Shown piece after piece: positions 50,841-59,397 of a DNA stretch of 64,000 nucleotides. The position numbers were made by a program, and so were the translations under genes. This DNA is from Azospirillum sp. 412522. GTDB taxonomy: Bacteria; Pseudomonadota; Alphaproteobacteria; Azospirillales; Azospirillaceae. The DNA is taken from positions 1 through 64,000 of the forward strand of contig NZ_RWIJ01000002.1 in the NCBI RefSeq assembly GCF_019805165.1. The letters are read 5' to 3'. Positions within the stretch are counted from its first letter, which is position 1, and each line of letters begins with the position of its first letter. Below the pieces are notes generated by a model that was given only the letters and a program-made list of their open reading frames with translations, made no database searches and had not been told where the DNA came from.

Positions 50841-51569
50841 ATGATCACCATCGAGAATGTCAGCAAGAACTACGGCACCTTCCAGGTCCTGAAGGACTGC
50901 ACGACCACCGTGCGGAAGGGCGAGGTGGTGGTGGTCTGCGGGCCATCGGGATCGGGCAAATCGACGCTGATCAAGTGCGTCAACGGGCTGGAGCCCTTCC
51001 AGTCGGGCCGCATCCGGGTGGACGGCATGGACGTCGGCGCGCGGGGCACCAAGATGTCGGCGCTGCGCGCCCGCGTCGGCATGGTGTTCCAGAACTTCGA
51101 GCTGTTCCCCCATCTGACCATCATGCAGAACCTGACCCTGTCGCAGCGCAAGGTGCTGGGCCGCCAGACGGCGGAGGCCGAGGCGAAGGGCGAGGCGCTG
51201 CTGGCGCGGGTCGGGCTGGCGAGCCAAGCCCACAAGTTCCCCGGCCAGCTCTCCGGCGGCCAGCAGCAGCGCGTCGCCATCGCCCGCGCCCTGGCGATGG
51301 ACCCCATCGCCATCCTGTTCGACGAGCCGACCTCGGCACTCGACCCCGAGATGATCAACGAGGTGCTCGACGTGATGGTCGAGCTGGCGAACGAGGGCAT
51401 GACGATGATCTGCGTCACCCACGAGATGGGCTTCGCCCGCAAGGTCGCCGACCGGGTGATCTTCATGGACCATGGCAGCATCATCGAGGACTGCACCAAG
51501 GCCGAGTTCTTCGAGACCCAGCGGTCGGAGCGCGCCGCCCAGTTCCTCGCCAAGATTCTGCAGCACTGA
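50841..51569 (+). CDS. amino acid-type ABC transporter ATPase
   Basis: A 242-residue ATPase of the GlnQ/HisP group: Walker A GPSGSGKST (about 34-42), Q-loop FQNFELFPHLT, signature LSGGQQQR (about 134), Walker B ILFDEPTSALD (about 156) and switch VTHEMGFA. It energises the permease encoded at 45165, whose genes are on the opposite strand beyond the flavoenzyme, so the transporter is split over two divergent units that share one promoter region. Confidence 0.94.
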   Translation: MITIENVSKNYGTFQVLKDCTTTVRKGEVVVVCGPSGSGKSTLIKCVNGLEPFQSGRIRVDGMDVGARGTKMSALRARVGMVFQNFELFPHLTIMQNLTLSQRKVLGRQTAEAEAKGEALLARVGLASQAHKFPGQLSGGQQQRVAIARALAMDPIAILFDEPTSALDPEMINEVLDVMVELANEGMTMICVTHEMGFARKVADRVIFMDHGSIIEDCTKAEFFETQRSERAAQFLAKILQH

Positions 51570-51688
51570 CTCCTGCCCGGGAGAGGCGTCGCCCCCCATC
51601 CCGCCGGTCAGGCCGATCAGAACCTTTGCAGGACAACGGTTCGTCTGCTTTGTTAGGGGAAGATCAGCGTCAGGTGGCAGGACTTGGT

Positions 51689-52366
51689 ATGAGCATGGAC
51701 ATCGAAGCCTCCAAAGCCGCGACGCCGGCCGCCGCCGGGGTGAATCTGGCGAGCATGGCCTACCGCACCATCCTGGAGATGATCCTCGACCGCCGCATCC
51801 CCAGCGGCGAGGTGATCGTCGAGGACCGGCTGGCGACGGCGCTCAGCATCTCGCGCACGCCGATCCGCGAGGCGCTGGTGCGGCTGGCCAGCGAAGGGCT
51901 GATCCGCAAGGAGTTCAACCGCCCCTACCGGGTGCGCGAGGTCTCCAACCGCGAATATTTCCAGAGCATGCGCCTGCGCGAGATCCTGGAGGGGGAGGCC
52001 ATCGCGGCGGCGGCCTCGCGGGTCGATCCGGCCCGGCTGCAGGCGATGAAGGCCGAGATGCTGCGGCTGCGCGACGAACCCAAGATCCGCTTCGAGGACC
52101 ATTGGGCGGCCGACGAGGAGCTGCACACCCTGATCGCCGAGGCGTCCGGCAACGCGGTGCTGGCGCAGATCATCCGCGACCTGCGGGTGACGACCCGCCT
52201 GTTCGAGCTGTCCGGCCTGCCGTCGCGCATCCGTCCGGATTGCGACGAGCACCTCGACGTCATCGCCGCGCTGGAGACCGGCGATGCGGCGGAGGCCAGG
52301 GCCGCCATGGAGCGGCACATCCGCAGCCTCGCCAAGGATGTGCTGGGCGAGATCGCCAAGAGCTGA
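51689..52366 (+). CDS. GntR family regulator, FCD type
   Basis: A 225-residue regulator starting at 51689 (AGGA upstream). Winged helix RLATALSISRTPIREALVRLASEGLIRKEF (about 47-75), then an FCD domain with DHWAADEELHTLIAEASGN and DEHLDVIAALE that hold the Asp/His metal ligands. Paralogue of the gene at 44278. It ends the forward unit with flavoenzyme and ATPase genes and probably regulates the island in response to its substrate. Confidence 0.9.
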   Translation: MSMDIEASKAATPAAAGVNLASMAYRTILEMILDRRIPSGEVIVEDRLATALSISRTPIREALVRLASEGLIRKEFNRPYRVREVSNREYFQSMRLREILEGEAIAAAASRVDPARLQAMKAEMLRLRDEPKIRFEDHWAADEELHTLIAEASGNAVLAQIIRDLRVTTRLFELSGLPSRIRPDCDEHLDVIAALETGDAAEARAAMERHIRSLAKDVLGEIAKS

Positions 52367-52389
52367 AATCGTCAGGAGCTGAAATCGTC
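52360..52389. repeat. short tandem duplication over the GntR stop
   Basis: GAGCTGAAATCGTC occurs at 52360-52373 and again at 52376-52389. The first copy carries the TGA stop of the GntR gene. Probably a recent slippage duplication. Confidence 0.75.
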
Positions 52390-52414
52390 CAGGAATTGAG
52401 CCGCCGCGCCGGAG

Positions 52415-53425
52415 TCAGAAGTCCGCCTGTTCCGCCTCCAGATAGGCGAGGCTGACGTATTTGCCGATGTTGCTGTCCCAGCCCTTGGTCTCTGCCGCGC
52501 GGGAGGCGACGCGCGGATCGGTCAGCACGGCGGCCTTCGCCTGCTCGACGGATTGGCCGGCCTTCACGGCGGCGGCGCAGGGCTGGTAGATGCCCTCGAA
52601 CAGGGCGCGCTGCCAGTCCGGCACGCCGGGGCCGGGCACGCCGTGGGCCGGCAGCCAGATGCGGGTGTCGCTGTCGGCACGGAGCCGGTCCATGGTCTCG
52701 AAGGTGCCGAGATAGGAACCGTCGTCCATGTTGGCGATGCGGCGGTCCATCATGATGTCGCCGACGCACATGACGCCGTCCTCCACCACCGAAACCGCCA
52801 GGTCGGACGGCGTGTGGGCGGTGCCGTAATGGTGTAGGCGCAGCCGGACGTCGCCCAGCGACAGCTCGTCGCCATGGGCGGCGTCGCGGTTGGGGGCGAC
52901 GATCCGCGTTCCGGCCGAGGCCTGGGCCGTCCATTTGACCATGGAGCTTTGCCAGAAGCTGCCCTGCACGCCCAGGATCGCCTCGCGGGTGCCGGGCAGG
53001 GCGTAGCGGGGCAGATCCTCGCCGAAGGCCTCGGCGAAGGCGTGGTTTCCCAGCCAGTGGTCGCCGTGATAATGCGTGTTGACGATGCCGACGACCGGCT
53101 TGGGCGTCAGCGTCCGCAGCATGCGGATCGCCATCTCGCCGATCTGCAGCGAGGCGCCGCTGTCGACGACGATCACCCCGTCGCGGCCGACGACGAAGGT
53201 GACGTTCGCCATCATCCCCTGGTTCTGCGGCGTCGGAAAGCCGTCGGGCGACTGGATGATCCAGACATGCGGGCTGATCCGGACCAGCGGCTGGTCGGGC
53301 ACCGGCGGACCCTTGACGAAGGTCTCGACCCCGGCGGCGAAGGCGCGGACCGCGGCGAGGCCGGGGAAGGCGGCCAGGGCGGTGGCCGTGCCGGTCAGCA
53401 GCCGGCGGCGGGGCAGGCGAAGCAT
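52415..53425 (-). CDS. periplasmic metallo-beta-lactamase-fold hydrolase (SoxH-like)
   Basis: A 336-residue exported protein. ATG at 53425 after GGGAGG; signal RRRLLTGTATALAAFPGLAAVRAFA with a twin-arginine-like start. Zinc site: NTHYHGDHW (HxHxDH, about 117-123), His in GTAHTPSD, Asp in VGDIMMD and His in LPAHG. Quinoprotein-relay and SoxH proteins have this layout, and SoxH is a metallohydrolase of the Paracoccus sox region. It follows the YeeE and DsrE genes on the same strand. A role in a sulfur-compound step (thiol ester or persulfide) is plausible but unproven. Confidence 0.82.
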   Translation of the reverse strand: MLRLPRRRLLTGTATALAAFPGLAAVRAFAAGVETFVKGPPVPDQPLVRISPHVWIIQSPDGFPTPQNQGMMANVTFVVGRDGVIVVDSGASLQIGEMAIRMLRTLTPKPVVGIVNTHYHGDHWLGNHAFAEAFGEDLPRYALPGTREAILGVQGSFWQSSMVKWTAQASAGTRIVAPNRDAAHGDELSLGDVRLRLHHYGTAHTPSDLAVSVVEDGVMCVGDIMMDRRIANMDDGSYLGTFETMDRLRADSDTRIWLPAHGVPGPGVPDWQRALFEGIYQPCAAAVKAGQSVEQAKAAVLTDPRVASRAAETKGWDSNIGKYVSLAYLEAEQADF

Positions 53426-53465
53426 GCGGGCCTCCCTCTGGGCGTTGCTTGGATAGCGTTCGGGT

Positions 53466-54578
53466 TCATCGCGCCGCGACCGGCGGGACGGCGGCGATGC
53501 CGGCCTCTCCCGTCCGACCCGGCCGGTCGATGACACGGTCGGTCAGGACGGCGCCGATCCACATCGACCACAGCACCAGCCACGCCGTCGCCGTGAAGAT
53601 GGAGGCGCCGGACACCCCGGCCCCGACGGCGCAGCCGCCGGCCAGCACGCTGCCGAACCCCATCAGGCAGCCGCCGAGGATGTAGCGCCGCATGGTGGAG
53701 CCGTCGTTGAATCCTTCCAGCTTCAGGTCGCGCCCGGCCAGACCGGCCAGGAAGGCGCCCAGCGCCACGCCGGGGATCAGGCCGGTGTCGAAGCTCCAGC
53801 GGGTGCCGGGCGGCGACAGCACCAGCATCAGGAAATCGGCCGAGGGCGCGGTGAAGCTCAGGGAATGGACGGTTACCGGGTCGAAGGCGGCGGCGGCGGC
53901 CCGCCAGGTGAACCACCAGGCGGTGGCGACCGCCGCGCCGACTCCGGCCGCGCCCAGCCAGGACCAGCCCGACAGGCGGTTGCGCCGGGCGATCGCCACC
54001 CCGGCCGCGAGCCAGCCCATCCCGAACAGCAGCGCCCCGCCATGGCCGATGCCGGCCAGCGCCAGCAGGTCGCGCTGCTGGCCGGAAATGACCCACCAGC
54101 CGTTGATGGTCTCGCGCAGCGGCGCCAGGACGCCGCGCATCGCCGCCTGGGCGACCACCGCGAACACCAGACCCGACAGCAGCGCCCGCAGATTGCCGGT
54201 CGCCGACAGCACCAGCATGCGGCTGGCGCAGGCCCGGGTCAGCGTCATGCCGCAGCCGAACATCAGCCCGCCGATCACCGCCCCCGACAGGCTGCCGGGG
54301 TTGTTGAGCTGGCGGACGCTGCCGGTGTCGAACAGCCCCAGCAGGATCAGCCCCTGGGTCGCGATCAGGGCGGTGGAGAAGGCGACCAGCCACACCGCCA
54401 GACGGTCGCCCAGCCGGCCATGCGCCACCTCCAGCGTCGATGCGCGCAGGCAGAAGCGCGACCGCTGCGCCACGACCCCGAACAGCAGGCCGATCAGCAG
54501 CCCGCCCAGCGCCATGAAGCGGTCCTCGCCCAGGCTTTCCATCAGGGCGTCGACGGTGAGACCCATGGCGGACTCCAT
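53466..54578 (-). CDS. YeeE/YedE family transporter (thiosulfate/sulfur import)
   Basis: A 370-residue membrane protein with about ten helices. It has the cysteines known to matter in YeeE-type thiosulfate channels: AQRSRFCLRA (about 43), MFGCGMTLTRACASRM (about 108-120), and LGGCLMGFG and AGGCAVGAG (about 302-317). Placed between a SoxH-like gene and a DsrE-like gene, with the sox operon upstream on the same strand. It likely brings thiosulfate or sulfur into the cytoplasm. Start could also be Met 6. Confidence 0.88.
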   Translation of the reverse strand: MESAMGLTVDALMESLGEDRFMALGGLLIGLLFGVVAQRSRFCLRASTLEVAHGRLGDRLAVWLVAFSTALIATQGLILLGLFDTGSVRQLNNPGSLSGAVIGGLMFGCGMTLTRACASRMLVLSATGNLRALLSGLVFAVVAQAAMRGVLAPLRETINGWWVISGQQRDLLALAGIGHGGALLFGMGWLAAGVAIARRNRLSGWSWLGAAGVGAAVATAWWFTWRAAAAAFDPVTVHSLSFTAPSADFLMLVLSPPGTRWSFDTGLIPGVALGAFLAGLAGRDLKLEGFNDGSTMRRYILGGCLMGFGSVLAGGCAVGAGVSGASIFTATAWLVLWSMWIGAVLTDRVIDRPGRTGEAGIAAVPPVAAR

Positions 54579-54591
54579 GGCGGCTGCCCGC

Positions 54592-55020
54592 TCAGGGCTT
54601 GATGTAGGCGTAGTGCTCGCGCGCCTGCAGCTCGGTGATGCGGACGACGCCGGACGGCGTGAACTCCGCGTCCATCACGAACTGGTCCTTGTTCAGGTTG
54701 CGCCGCTTGATGGTGATCTCGCACACCTCGAACCGGACGCCGCGTCCCTTCAGGTCGGAGATCAGCGGCGCATAGTCGATGTTGTTCTTCTGGTCCTTGG
54801 CGCCTTCCATCAGCAGGTCGATGCCCTCGGCGTGGGTGACCACGCGGATCTCGGTCTTCGGCGCCACGTCCAGATGGTTGCGGATGTTGCGCAGCGCCTT
54901 CGTGCCCTGCTCGGCGGCGTTGTCGATGTGGTAGACGACCTTGTCCTGGGCCAGCGCCGGGGCGGCGCCGGCCAGGGTGAACAGCATCAGCAAGGGTGCC
55001 AGGAAACGACGAACGCTCAT
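54592..55020 (-). CDS. exported DsrE-family protein
   Basis: A 142-residue protein with a Sec signal (LAPLLMLFTLAGAAPALAQ). The mature part DKVVYHIDNAAEQGTKALRNIRNHLDV and VRFEVCEITIKRRNL has the DsrE-like fold, with a single Cys in the FEVCEIT position that carries persulfide in the family. Being periplasmic it may hold sulfur released in the Sox cycle. The stop is 13 bases before the YeeE gene. A palindromic repeat element separates it from soxB upstream. Confidence 0.85.
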   Translation of the reverse strand: MSVRRFLAPLLMLFTLAGAAPALAQDKVVYHIDNAAEQGTKALRNIRNHLDVAPKTEIRVVTHAEGIDLLMEGAKDQKNNIDYAPLISDLKGRGVRFEVCEITIKRRNLNKDQFVMDAEFTPSGVVRITELQAREHYAYIKP

Positions 55021-55151
55021 GGTCTGAGCCTTTCCGGTTCGGAGCTGTAGCTATGGCTAGGAAGGTGAGAGATTGTGAGTTCCGATAAGTCCTGCAGAGA
55101 CGCTCGATGTTTGAGCCGCTTTGCACCGGCTCTCCATGAACTTCTCTTAGC

Positions 55152-55237
55152 CGTCGTTCCCGCGAATGCGGGAATCCATACGTCCCAAAGGCTTAAGCGT
55201 GAATCGGCCTGGATCCCCGCCTTCGCGGGGATGACGG
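55152..55237. repeat. dispersed inverted-repeat element, copy 4
   Basis: CGTCGTTCCCGCGAATGCGG...ATCC (55152-55177) and CCTGGATCCCCGCC...GGGGATGACGG (55208-55237), inverted. Left arm is more diverged than in other copies. It sits between soxB and the DsrE-like gene, where it could act as a partial terminator. Confidence 0.82.
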
Positions 55238-55277
55238 CCGAGAGAAGCTCTCCAAAAAATCCGAGCCTCTAAGCGGT

Positions 55278-57002
55278 TCAGGCGGCGAGGCCGGGGTTGC
55301 CGTCCACACCCTTCAGGGTCGGCAGGTTGAGCTGCGGCGGCGCCACCGTCCTGCGGGCGCGCAGGTGGCGGGCGACGAGGTCCCAGACCGGCTCGCCGCC
55401 GGCCGCCTTCGCCTCCTCCGCGACCGGCGCCCAGCCGGCGACCTTGTAGCTCTTCGACGCCTCCAGCGGCTGGCCGTTCAGCGTCATGTCCTGGATGCGC
55501 CGGCCGGCCGGGGCGGCGGGGTCGCAGGCGTAGGACAGGCCGCCGACGCGGACCATGTCGCCGCCCTGCTGGTAATAGGGGTCGGGGTTGAACAGATTGT
55601 CGCAGACATCCTCCAGCACCGTCTTGATCTGCTCCCCGCTCATCGTGTTCAGCGTGACGTAGGGGTAGGTGATGGCGGTCTGGTCCAGCAAATTCTCCAT
55701 GGTGATCGGCTGGCCGGGCAGCAGCGTGGTGCCCCAGCGGAAGCCGGGGGAGAAGGCGATCTCGGCATCCTTCTCCGCCATCAGCGCGTCGAGGATGAGC
55801 TGGTCGAAGCTGCCGTTGAAGTTGCCGCGCCGGTAGAGCGTGCCTTCCGTCACCGCCAGCGTCTCGCCCAGCCTGGCCTCGTAGGGGGCGCGGACGCGGG
55901 TGATCAGCGCGTCCATCTCCGGGTCGGCGGGCAGCAGGTTGGCGAAGACCGGCATCAACCGGTAGCGGAAGTCGGCGACCCGCCCGCCCGTCACCTCGAG
56001 GTCGAGCACGCCCAGGAACTTGCCGTTGGAGCCGGCGTTGGTGACCAGCGTCCGGCCGCCGGGGTTGGCGACGATGCTGGGCGCCGGCATGCCGTCATGG
56101 GTGTGGCCGCCGAGGATGGCGTCGATGCCGCGGACGCGCGAGGCCATCTTCAGGTCGACGTCCATGCCGTTGTGCGACAGCACGACCACCACCGCAGCGC
56201 CGGCCGCGCGGGCGGCGTCGACCGTCGCCTGCATCTCCTCCTCGCGGATGCCGAAGGTCCAGTCGGCCACCATGTAGCGCGGGTTGGCGATCGGCGTGTA
56301 GGGGAAGGCCTGCCCGACCACCGCGACCTTGACGCCGTTGACGTCGCGCAGGGTGTAGGGCTTGAACACGTCGTCGCCGAAATCGGCGGTCTTGATGTTC
56401 TGGGCGACGATCTCGATCTTGCCGGCGAACTCGGTCTCAGCCACCTCGCGCACGCGGTCCTGGCCGTAGGTGCACTCCCAATGCAGGGTCATGATGTCGA
56501 CGCCCAGCAGCTTGGCGGCCTCCACCATGTCCTGCCCCTGCGTCCACAGCGCGGTGCCCGACCCCTGCCAGGTGTCGCCGCCGTCGAGCAGCAGGGCGCC
56601 CGGCCGGTTGGCCCGCACCCGCTTGACCAGCGTCGCCAGATGGGCGAAGCCGCCGACCTTGCCGTACAGCCCGGCGAGATTTTCGAAGTCGAGATAGGAG
56701 TAGGCGTAGGCCTCGCGGCTGCCGGCCTTGAGGTTGAAATGCTCCAGCAGCCGGCTTCCCACCAGATGCGGCACCCGGCCGGCCATGCCGCCGATGCCGA
56801 GATTGACGCTCGGCTCGCGGAAATGGATCGGCTTCAGCTGGGCGTGGCAGTCGGTGATGTGCAGCAGCGAGACGTTGCCGAAGGCCGGCGCGTCGTAGAC
56901 AGCTTCCGCGGCTGCCTCGGCGCGGGCGAGGCCGGCGCCGGGCAGCAGCAGGCCGGCGGCGTTGGCGGCGGCCAGGACGGTGAGGAACTCGCGGCGGTTC
57001 AT
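55278..57002 (-). CDS. soxB: thiosulfohydrolase SoxB
   Basis: A 574-residue periplasmic dimanganese hydrolase that frees sulfate from the SoxY-bound sulfane chain. Tat-type leader MNRREFLTVLAAANAAG. Metal ligands in the metallophosphatase order: ITDCHAQ, LLDGGDTWQGSG, LSHNGMDVD and GGHTHDGMP. The segment LHWECTYG replaces the NHE motif of 5'-nucleotidases and marks SoxB. Its ATG overlaps the soxX stop (ATGA). Last gene of the core operon. Length equals the family norm. Confidence 0.96.
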   Translation of the reverse strand: MNRREFLTVLAAANAAGLLLPGAGLARAEAAAEAVYDAPAFGNVSLLHITDCHAQLKPIHFREPSVNLGIGGMAGRVPHLVGSRLLEHFNLKAGSREAYAYSYLDFENLAGLYGKVGGFAHLATLVKRVRANRPGALLLDGGDTWQGSGTALWTQGQDMVEAAKLLGVDIMTLHWECTYGQDRVREVAETEFAGKIEIVAQNIKTADFGDDVFKPYTLRDVNGVKVAVVGQAFPYTPIANPRYMVADWTFGIREEEMQATVDAARAAGAAVVVVLSHNGMDVDLKMASRVRGIDAILGGHTHDGMPAPSIVANPGGRTLVTNAGSNGKFLGVLDLEVTGGRVADFRYRLMPVFANLLPADPEMDALITRVRAPYEARLGETLAVTEGTLYRRGNFNGSFDQLILDALMAEKDAEIAFSPGFRWGTTLLPGQPITMENLLDQTAITYPYVTLNTMSGEQIKTVLEDVCDNLFNPDPYYQQGGDMVRVGGLSYACDPAAPAGRRIQDMTLNGQPLEASKSYKVAGWAPVAEEAKAAGGEPVWDLVARHLRARRTVAPPQLNLPTLKGVDGNPGLAA

Positions 57003-57664
57003 TTCACAGGCCCCGTTTTGACGTTTACCGGCGAGGCCGGGTCGAACAGCAGGGCCATCAGGTGCTTGATCTGCGTCTCCGCCAGGATGCCCATATGGCC
57101 GGCGCGCGGCATGTTGGAGCAGGCGTTGAGCGATTTTGCGTTGTAGATCTTGGCCCAGGCCGCCTTCATCGTCTCCTCGTCGCCGCCGCGCAGCGCGCCG
57201 TATTGCAGCAGGCTGGGTCCGATGGTGCCGTAGGAGATCTCCGCCGGGCTGATCTGGTGGCAGTTGTAGCAGTTGCCGCCGTTGGGCTCGCCCGGCTTGT
57301 CGGTCCAGGTGTTGCCGCGGCCGCTCTGGGCGATCTTCTCGCCTTCCTTCCAGTCGCCCAGCCATTTGCCGTCGGACGGCCATTTGACCGTCGCCATGTT
57401 GGCGGCCTCGATCCGCTGGCGCGTTTCCGCGGCGTTCGGGCTGGCGGCGGCCTCGGGGTCGGAGCAGAAGGCCTGCGTCTCGTCCTGGGTCAGGCGGTCG
57501 ATCCTGGCGATGCCCTTGTCCTTGAAGCTGGCGGCCAGCATGCGGGTGAAGGCGGCATCGTCGGCGCCCGGTCCCCAGGACGGTGCGGCCTTGGTCTGGG
57601 CGAGTGCCGGGCCGGCCAGCAGCAGGGCGGCAAGGAAGGCGGCAGGCTTCATGGCGTGTTTCAT
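56999..57664 (-). CDS. soxX: cytochrome c SoxX
   Basis: A 221-residue monohaem cytochrome subunit. Signal peptide KPAAFLAALLLAGPALAQ. Haem site NCYNCHQ (about 135) with a distal Met likely in ACSNMPRAGH. It is longer than short SoxX proteins because of a 100-residue N-terminal part rich in charged residues. Together with SoxA it joins thiosulfate to the SoxY cysteine. Two in-frame ATGs (57664, 57652); the first is taken. ATGA overlap with soxB. Confidence 0.94.
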   Translation of the reverse strand: MKHAMKPAAFLAALLLAGPALAQTKAAPSWGPGADDAAFTRMLAASFKDKGIARIDRLTQDETQAFCSDPEAAASPNAAETRQRIEAANMATVKWPSDGKWLGDWKEGEKIAQSGRGNTWTDKPGEPNGGNCYNCHQISPAEISYGTIGPSLLQYGALRGGDEETMKAAWAKIYNAKSLNACSNMPRAGHMGILAETQIKHLMALLFDPASPVNVKTGPVK

Positions 57665-57675
57665 GGCGGCCTCCC

Positions 57676-58491
57676 TCAACGCTTGATTCCGGGCGTCTTC
57701 ATGGTTTCCCCACTGGCGTTGGCCGCCATGAACATCGACAGCGCGATGGTCGCGTCGGAGGTGTAGACCGGCTCGGGGAAGCGCTGCTGGCGGAAGCAGT
57801 CGTTCAGGCGCCATTGCATCGACCACATCTGGCCGGCGCTGACCCGGTAGGCCGGCCAGCTGCCCCAGCCGGCCGCCGCGCCCTTGGTTCCCGGGATGTA
57901 GGGCAGGTCCTGGAGCCGGATGCGCGTGCCTTCCTGGCCGTGGCAGGTGGCGCAGGAAAAGTCGTAGGGGCCGCCCTGATAGTAGAACATCCGCTTGCCC
58001 AGATCGTACATCGCCTGTTCCTTGGGATGCTTGGGCGTGACGGCGATGGGGTCGCCCTTGGACTGGCCGGAGACATAGGCGGCGAGCGCGATCATCTCCT
58101 CCTTCGGCGGGGCGGTGAAGGCGGCCTCGACATAGGGCTTCGGGTCCTTGCCCTGCAAAGCCTCCATGCAGGTCAGCAGGCGCGATTCCAGATCCTGGAC
58201 GCGGTCGGTGTCCTGGAAATGACGCGGCAGCCGGGCATAGGCGCCCTTGACGACGCCGGGGCCGAGGCCGAGGTCGCATTGCTCCAGCGAGGCCTTCTTC
58301 GGACCGGCCGGCGTCTTCCACAGCTCCTCGCCGGTCGCCTCGTACAGCTCGGCCGGGTTGCCGTCCTGCAGGGCTTCGCGATAGGCCTCGATCCCCTCCT
58401 GCGCCGCATCCTTTTGCTGGGCGTACGCCGTGGCGGCCACCGCCGACACCGCAAGGAACGCCGCAACCCCAACGCTTACGCGATCCACCAT
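57676..58491 (-). CDS. soxA: cytochrome c SoxA, one-haem type
   Basis: A 271-residue protein: signal about 1-24 (cleavage after TAYA), one haem site FSCATCHGQ (about 181), the active-site Cys in NDCFRQQRFPEP. The place of the first haem of dihaem SoxA holds lone Cys residues (LEQCDLG, LLTCMEAL), which fits the monohaem type with a disulfide there. With SoxX it forms the thiosulfate-ligating enzyme SoxAX. Lies 11 bases before soxX. Confidence 0.95.
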   Translation of the reverse strand: MVDRVSVGVAAFLAVSAVAATAYAQQKDAAQEGIEAYREALQDGNPAELYEATGEELWKTPAGPKKASLEQCDLGLGPGVVKGAYARLPRHFQDTDRVQDLESRLLTCMEALQGKDPKPYVEAAFTAPPKEEMIALAAYVSGQSKGDPIAVTPKHPKEQAMYDLGKRMFYYQGGPYDFSCATCHGQEGTRIRLQDLPYIPGTKGAAAGWGSWPAYRVSAGQMWSMQWRLNDCFRQQRFPEPVYTSDATIALSMFMAANASGETMKTPGIKR

Positions 58492-58578
58492 GTTCTCCCC
58501 CCTCCCATCCTCTCGTTCCTGTCCGCTCCGGCCGGCCCGCCCCTGCCGGCTCGAGCGGCGCCGCGTCAGGTGCCGGCT

Positions 58579-58890
58579 TCAGGTGACGGCGGCCTCGTCG
58601 GTGCGGGTGTCGCCCCGGTTGTCGACCCAGGTGACGGAGACCTTGTCGCCGGCCTTGCCGCCCTTGACCTTGAAGGCGAGGTAGGGGTTCTTGGAAATCG
58701 ACGGCCCCCATTGCGCCTGCATCACCGTCTTGCCGTCGAGCTTGGCGGTGATCTCGTTGATGAACCAGGCGGGGATGACCGTGCCGTTGGCGTCCTTGCG
58801 CTGGCCGGTCTCCATCTCGTGGCTCATCAGGATCTTGATCTCGGTGACGCCGTCCTTGGCGGAGGCGCGGATCTTCATCGGATTGCCCAT
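58579..58890 (-). CDS. soxZ: SoxZ, thiosulfate-carrier partner
   Basis: A 103-residue beta-sandwich protein without signal peptide (it is co-exported with SoxY). Typical segments: MGNPMKIRASAKDGVTEIKIL, MSHEMETGQRKD, PAWFINEITAKLDGK, and VTWVDNRGDTRTDEA at the end. It pairs with SoxY to hold the intermediate during the cycle. 24 bases after soxY. Confidence 0.96.
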   Translation of the reverse strand: MGNPMKIRASAKDGVTEIKILMSHEMETGQRKDANGTVIPAWFINEITAKLDGKTVMQAQWGPSISKNPYLAFKVKGGKAGDKVSVTWVDNRGDTRTDEAAVT

Positions 58891-58914
58891 GGTCCTCTCT
58901 CCTTTCCCGTCCGC

Positions 58915-59373
58915 TCAGCCGCCGCAGCCGCCGAGCGTCACCTTGATTTCCTTGGAGGCCGCATAGAATTTGCCGTCGGCCTTGACCAGCACCGTGACGT
59001 TGGAGGTCTGGCCCATCTTGATGCGGGCGGTGACCTCGGGGATGGTGTCGGGCGCCATGTCGAAGGCGGCGGCCAGCATGTTGGGGTTCTTCTCCACCAG
59101 GATGGCGATGCGTTCGGTGTTGGGCAGCCGGCTGACCGCCTGGACCGGAACCACCGCCCCGTTCTCCGCGATGTCGGAGGCGACGATCTGCACGTCGCCG
59201 CTGTTGGCCGGCGTGCCGGCGCCGAGCGCCTTCAGCGCGTCGTCCATCGTCTTGGCGTCGAAGGCGGTCTTGTCCCAATTGGCAAAGGCCGCCTGCGGCG
59301 CCACGAATCCCGCCGCCGCCAGCGCCCCCAGGAACGTCAGAACCTGACGCCGCTCCATCACTGCCTGTGTCAT
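58915..59373 (-). CDS. soxY: SoxY, thiosulfate-carrier protein
   Basis: A 152-residue exported protein with a Tat-like leader (ERRQVLTFLGALAAAGFVAP). It ends in VTLGGCGG, the swinging-arm GGCGG motif whose Cys (about 150) carries the sulfur intermediate. The core has the SoxY fold (VQIVASDIAENGAVVPVQ, TSNVTVLVKADGKFYAASKEIKVT). Encoded between soxD and soxZ. Confidence 0.97.
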   Translation of the reverse strand: MTQAVMERRQVLTFLGALAAAGFVAPQAAFANWDKTAFDAKTMDDALKALGAGTPANSGDVQIVASDIAENGAVVPVQAVSRLPNTERIAILVEKNPNMLAAAFDMAPDTIPEVTARIKMGQTSNVTVLVKADGKFYAASKEIKVTLGGCGG

Positions 59374-59397
59374 GAGAGATGCTCCTCCTCGGTCTCG

